Shown here: one piece after another, positions 8,639 to 10,683 of the stretch
Numbering within the stretch: position 1 is the stretch's first letter
Layout: every line of letters begins with the position of its first letter
Assembly (NCBI GenBank): GCA_030824835.1
Contig: JAPJRA010000069.1
Span: forward strand, 1-10,683
Origin: Geminicoccaceae bacterium
GTDB taxonomy: Bacteria > Pseudomonadota > Alphaproteobacteria > Geminicoccales > Geminicoccaceae
DNA length: 10,683 nt
Direction of reading: 5' to 3'
The notes under the pieces: model-generated
What the model saw: the letters and a program-made list of their open reading frames with translations, nothing else
What the model was told of the DNA's origin: nothing
The model's database searches: none
Position numbers and translations under genes: made by a program

Positions 8639-9700
8639 TCATCCGTCGAGGGATTTCAAGTAGTCTACGAGCGCGCCCACACGTTCGGGCGGCGTTTCCT
8701 GAGTGACCCCATGGCCGAGGTTGAAGATGAACGGGCGGTTTCCATAGGCCGTGACGATGCGTTGCGCTTCCGCGCGCAGGGCCGGCTCGTCACCGAGCAG
8801 TGCCACCGGGTCGAGATTGCCCTGCAGGCATAGCACCGGATCCTGCCGCAGTTCGGCTGATGCCCAGGCAACAGGCACGGAGGTGTCCAGGCTGATGCCC
8901 TGAACGGGCACTTTCTGCGAAAACACGGCGTAAGCAGCGCCGATACCGCGTGGAAAGGCGATGATCGGAACGTGCGGGTGCTTGGCGCGCAGGGCCGTGA
9001 CGATGCGACGGGTGGGCTCGATGCACCAACGGTCCAGCTCAGGTTCCGGCAACACGCCGGCCCAGCTGTCGAACAGCTGGATGACCTCGGCCCCGGCCTC
9101 GATCTGGGCATCGAGGTAGCGAGTGATCGCGTCGGTCAACAGGTCGATCAATTGCGCGAACAATGCCGGCTGCTGTCGGGCCATCCGTCTTGGCGCGAGG
9201 AATTCCTTACTGCCGCTACCCTCCACCATGTAGGCGGCCAGCGTCCATGGCGCCCCCGAAAACCCGATCAGGGTCACTTCTCGTGGCAGAACCGCGGCAA
9301 GGCGTCGCACCGTTTCATAGACCGGCGCCAGATGGGCATGAAACTTGTCGAATCCCAGCCGCGCCAGGTCGGCTTCCGTGCACAGGGGCGTGAGCTGCGG
9401 GCCTTCGCCTTCGACGAAGCGAACATCCGCACCCAGCGCGTCCGGCACGACCAGAATATCGGAAAAGAGGATGGCGGCGTCGAATCCGTAGCGCCGTATA
9501 GGCTGCAGCGTCACCTCGACCGCGAGCTCGGGTGAATAACAGAGTTCCAGGAACGAGCCCGCGTCACGACGCAATGCCCGATATTCGGGGAGATAACGGC
9601 CGGCCTGGCGCATCAGCCAGACAGGCGGACGCGGGTGCCGAATCCCTGCCAAGGCGGCGAGCAAGGGCTTTTCGGGCGAGACTGGAGCTGGCGACGCCAT
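8639..9700 (-). CDS. hemE: Uroporphyrinogen III decarboxylase
   Basis: This cytosolic haem-pathway enzyme removes four acetate carboxyl groups from uroporphyrinogen III to give coproporphyrinogen III. Its 353 residues match the family length (about 350). The signature PVWLMRQAGRYLPEYR lies at 26-41 with the substrate-binding Arg31 and Arg35. AAILFSDIL holds the catalytic Asp81 (human D86 equivalent), and Tyr157 in PWTLAAYMVEG matches human Y164. FDSWAG (210-215) holds the conserved Ser212, QGNLDP lies at 293-298, and NLGHGV holds His330 (human H339). All key residues are present, so it should be active. The ATG at 9700 is preceded on the minus strand by AAGGA (9715-9711), 10 nt away. It is the first minus-strand gene left of the putative origin; hemJ and rho follow on the same strand. 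Confidence 0.97.
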   Translation of the reverse strand: MASPAPVSPEKPLLAALAGIRHPRPPVWLMRQAGRYLPEYRALRRDAGSFLELCYSPELAVEVTLQPIRRYGFDAAILFSDILVVPDALGADVRFVEGEGPQLTPLCTEADLARLGFDKFHAHLAPVYETVRRLAAVLPREVTLIGFSGAPWTLAAYMVEGSGSKEFLAPRRMARQQPALFAQLIDLLTDAITRYLDAQIEAGAEVIQLFDSWAGVLPEPELDRWCIEPTRRIVTALRAKHPHVPIIAFPRGIGAAYAVFSQKVPVQGISLDTSVPVAWASAELRQDPVLCLQGNLDPVALLGDEPALRAEAQRIVTAYGNRPFIFNLGHGVTQETPPERVGALVDYLKSLDG

Positions 9701-9740
9701 GCCGTGACGATCCTTGTGGGTTCGGCTTATCCCGCTGCCT

Positions 9741-9770
9741 TCTACTTCAAATCAGATTCTTAAGATTCTT
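9741..9770. other. AT-rich segment, candidate DNA unwinding element
   Basis: 22 of 30 bases are A or T, in a region that is otherwise strongly GC-rich. It contains the tandem 9-mer repeat and the 8-bp palindrome TCTTAAGA (9758-9765). Tandem AT-rich repeats near DnaA boxes are typical of unwinding elements. This one lies at the hemE side of the gap. Confidence 0.45.
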
Positions 9771-9771
9771 G
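9754..9771 (+). repeat. Tandem 9-bp repeat with two GANTC sites
   Basis: AGATTCTTA (9754-9762) is followed directly by AGATTCTTG (9763-9771), differing only in the last base. Each copy contains GATTC (9755-9759 and 9764-9768), a match to the GANTC sequence methylated by CcrM in many alphaproteobacteria. The repeat is seen directly; the methylation role is inferred. Confidence 0.7.
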
Positions 9772-9906
9772 GAAGTGGTGGTAGTTGGGATGCGGGGTAC
9801 CGGGATTAGCCTCGTCGAACCACCTTGTCCCCAGAAATCCGCCGCCTGCCTGCACGCCGTGCGCGTTCGGGCGCATCTCGGGGACAGGTCCCGCTTCGGA
9901 TAGGCA

Positions 9907-9919
9907 AATCATGCACTTG
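9907..9919 (+). promoter_or_regulatory. IHF-like site
   Basis: The 13-mer AATCATGCACTTG matches the IHF consensus WATCARNNNNTTR at all defined positions except one (T in place of R). IHF bends DNA at several bacterial origins. A single one-mismatch hit is weak evidence. Confidence 0.25.
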
Positions 9920-9943
9920 GTGACTGCCGAGGCGGTGTGGCGC

Positions 9944-9952
9944 TGTGGATGA
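9944..9952 (-). promoter_or_regulatory. DnaA-box-like sequence
   Basis: The minus strand reads TCATCCACA, one mismatch from the consensus TTATCCACA. It resembles the moderate-affinity TGATCCACA-type boxes of the Caulobacter origin. Its position in the hemE-ppsR gap raises its likelihood. Confidence 0.45.
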
Positions 9953-10070
9953 CGCGCGAATGACAGCGTGCCGGTGCAGAGCTGTCGAAAAGTCGCCACG
10001 ACTGGAGTAGATAGGTGTGCGGAACCGGTGAGCGCCGTGCATAGAACGGGCGCCGGCCGGTGGCGGGAGG

Positions 10071-10079
10071 TTTTCCACA
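10071..10079 (+). promoter_or_regulatory. DnaA-box-like sequence
   Basis: TTTTCCACA is one mismatch from TTATCCACA and fits the relaxed form TTWTNCACA. It lies about 43 bp before the proposed ppsR start, so DnaA binding there could also affect ppsR transcription. Confidence 0.5.
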
Positions 10080-10121
10080 ACAAACCGTCATAGTTGTACC
10101 TTACTGCTGGGACAGGCTGCC

Positions 10122-10683
10122 TTGCGGCTCCATGTGCATCTGATTTCGGATTCCACCGGTGAGACGGTCACCACGGTGGCCCGCGCCGCCGTTTCCCAGT
10201 TCGAGGACGTCGTGCCGGTCGAGCACGTCTGGTTCTTCGTGCGCACGCGGCAGCAGCTGGAGAAGGTGCTGGCCATCGTCGAGGCGCTGCCTGGGCTGGT
10301 GATCTTCACCCTGGCGTCGCCGGAGCTCCGGCACGCGTTGCAGGACCGATGCCTCGCCCTCAACGCGCCGTGCGTGCCGGTGCTGGATACCGTGATGAAT
10401 GCCCTGGCGGGCCTGCTCGGCTCCGCTGGGCGGCCGCAGATCGGTCGGCAGCACGCGCTGGACGAGGGCTACTTCACGCGCATCGCAGCCATCGACTATG
10501 CCATGCGCCACGACGATGGACAGGTGCTCGACGATCTGGAGCTTGCCGACGTGGTGCTGGTCGGCGTCTCGCGCACCTCCAAGACACCGACCTGCGTCTA
10601 CCTCGCCCATCGCGGCATCAAGGCCGCCAACGTGCCGATCGTATCCGAGCAGTCCAGGCTCGATTCGTTGACCAAGCTGCAAC
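10122..10683 (+). CDS. ppsR: Pyruvate, phosphate dikinase / PEP synthase regulatory protein (DUF299), N-terminal part
   Basis: This bifunctional ADP-dependent kinase and Pi-dependent pyrophosphorylase switches PPDK or PEP synthase off and on by threonine phosphorylation. About 187 of the usual 270-280 residues are in the window; the 3' end is cut. HVHLISDSTGETV (about 4-16) is the family N-terminal signature. The P-loop GVSRTSKT lies at about 148-155, followed by YLAHRGIKAANVPIV, also diagnostic. The start is uncertain. TTG at 10122 gives a family-like N-terminus (MRLHVHLISD) and has GGGACAGG ending 5 nt upstream; GTG at 10134 is possible but lacks an RBS; no ATG fits. Whether the target is PPDK or PEP synthase cannot be read here. 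The family includes Rickettsia RP001, the gene beside the origin. Confidence 0.92.
   Translation, partial: MRLHVHLISDSTGETVTTVARAAVSQFEDVVPVEHVWFFVRTRQQLEKVLAIVEALPGLVIFTLASPELRHALQDRCLALNAPCVPVLDTVMNALAGLLGSAGRPQIGRQHALDEGYFTRIAAIDYAMRHDDGQVLDDLELADVVLVGVSRTSKTPTCVYLAHRGIKAANVPIVSEQSRLDSLTKLQ

Larger units (their letters stand above)
9701..10121. other. Putative chromosomal replication origin (oriC) between hemE and ppsR
   Basis: This 421-bp non-coding gap lies between divergent hemE and ppsR. The origins of Caulobacter crescentus and Rickettsia prowazekii lie between hemE and the RP001 gene, and RP001 belongs to the same DUF299/UPF0085 family as the gene on the right. Seen in the sequence: a 73% A+T stretch at 9741-9770 with a tandem 9-mer, DnaA-like boxes at 9944-9952 and 10071-10079, weaker ones at 9727-9735 and 10016-10024, an IHF-like site at 9907-9919, and three GGGACARG copies. 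A full CtrA site (TTAA-N7-TTAA) is not seen; there is one TTAA half-site at 9760-9763. Promoters for hemE and ppsR must also be here, but I could not place them with confidence. The origin assignment is inference from synteny plus motifs. Confidence 0.7.

Noticed and set aside
9727..9735. TTATCCCGC as a further DnaA box
   Set aside because: Only 7 of 9 positions match and the conserved CACA end is missing. It is too weak to list as a separate feature.
9760..9763. CtrA site at the TTAA in the AT-rich repeat
   Set aside because: The second TTAA half at 7-bp spacing is absent on either side, so only a half-site is present.
9721..9770. Sigma-70-type promoter for hemE in the AT-rich stretch
   Set aside because: A TTGAAG hexamer is present on the minus strand, but no acceptable -10 lies at proper spacing. 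The promoter is probably in this gap but could not be placed.
10101..10682. A 193-codon open frame on the minus strand, opposite ppsR
   Set aside because: It mirrors the clearly recognised ppsR frame, has low-complexity His/Arg/Gln-rich composition and no family features.

Overview
The window looks like chromosomal DNA of a high-GC alphaproteobacterium, most likely Rhodospirillales-like. The basis is the gene set and order around a presumptive replication origin, strong G/C third-position bias and alphaproteobacterial-type protein sequences. No species is claimed. There are no tRNA or rRNA genes, CRISPR arrays, insertion sequences or phage genes.

Layout from left to right: (1) positions 1-2017, plus strand: the 3' part of a YyaL/SPATA20-type (DUF255) gene, then a quinone oxidoreductase 19 bp downstream. 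(2) Positions 2026-6285, minus strand: an RND (HAE1-type) efflux permease and its membrane fusion protein, with the MFP first in transcription order. Only 8 bp separate the convergent ends at 2017/2026. (3) Positions 6325-9700, minus strand: hemE, hemJ and rho in transcription order. Rho carries an unusually long, disordered, Pro/Gln/Glu-rich N-terminal extension with an AT-hook-like GRP core. (4) Positions 9701-10121: a 421-bp intergenic region between divergent genes. (5) Position 10122 to the window end, plus strand: the 5' part of ppsR (DUF299/UPF0085, the RP001 family).

The most notable item is the 9701-10121 gap. In Caulobacter crescentus and Rickettsia prowazekii the chromosomal origin lies between hemE and the RP001 (DUF299) gene, and the same gene pair flanks this gap. 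The gap holds two near-consensus DnaA boxes, a 73% A+T stretch with a 9-bp tandem repeat carrying two GANTC (CcrM-type) sites, an IHF-like site and a thrice-repeated GGGACARG motif. Every minus-strand gene from hemE to the RND permease, and ppsR on the other side, reads away from it, as expected for leading-strand genes beside an origin. I call it a putative oriC. The function is inferred from synteny and motifs.

Two departures from the usual alphaproteobacterial order stand out. hemH (ferrochelatase) is missing between hemE and hemJ. Downstream of rho an efflux pump occupies the place where mnmE-mnmG-rsmG-parA-parB is often found. No wholly new multi-gene system was recognised.
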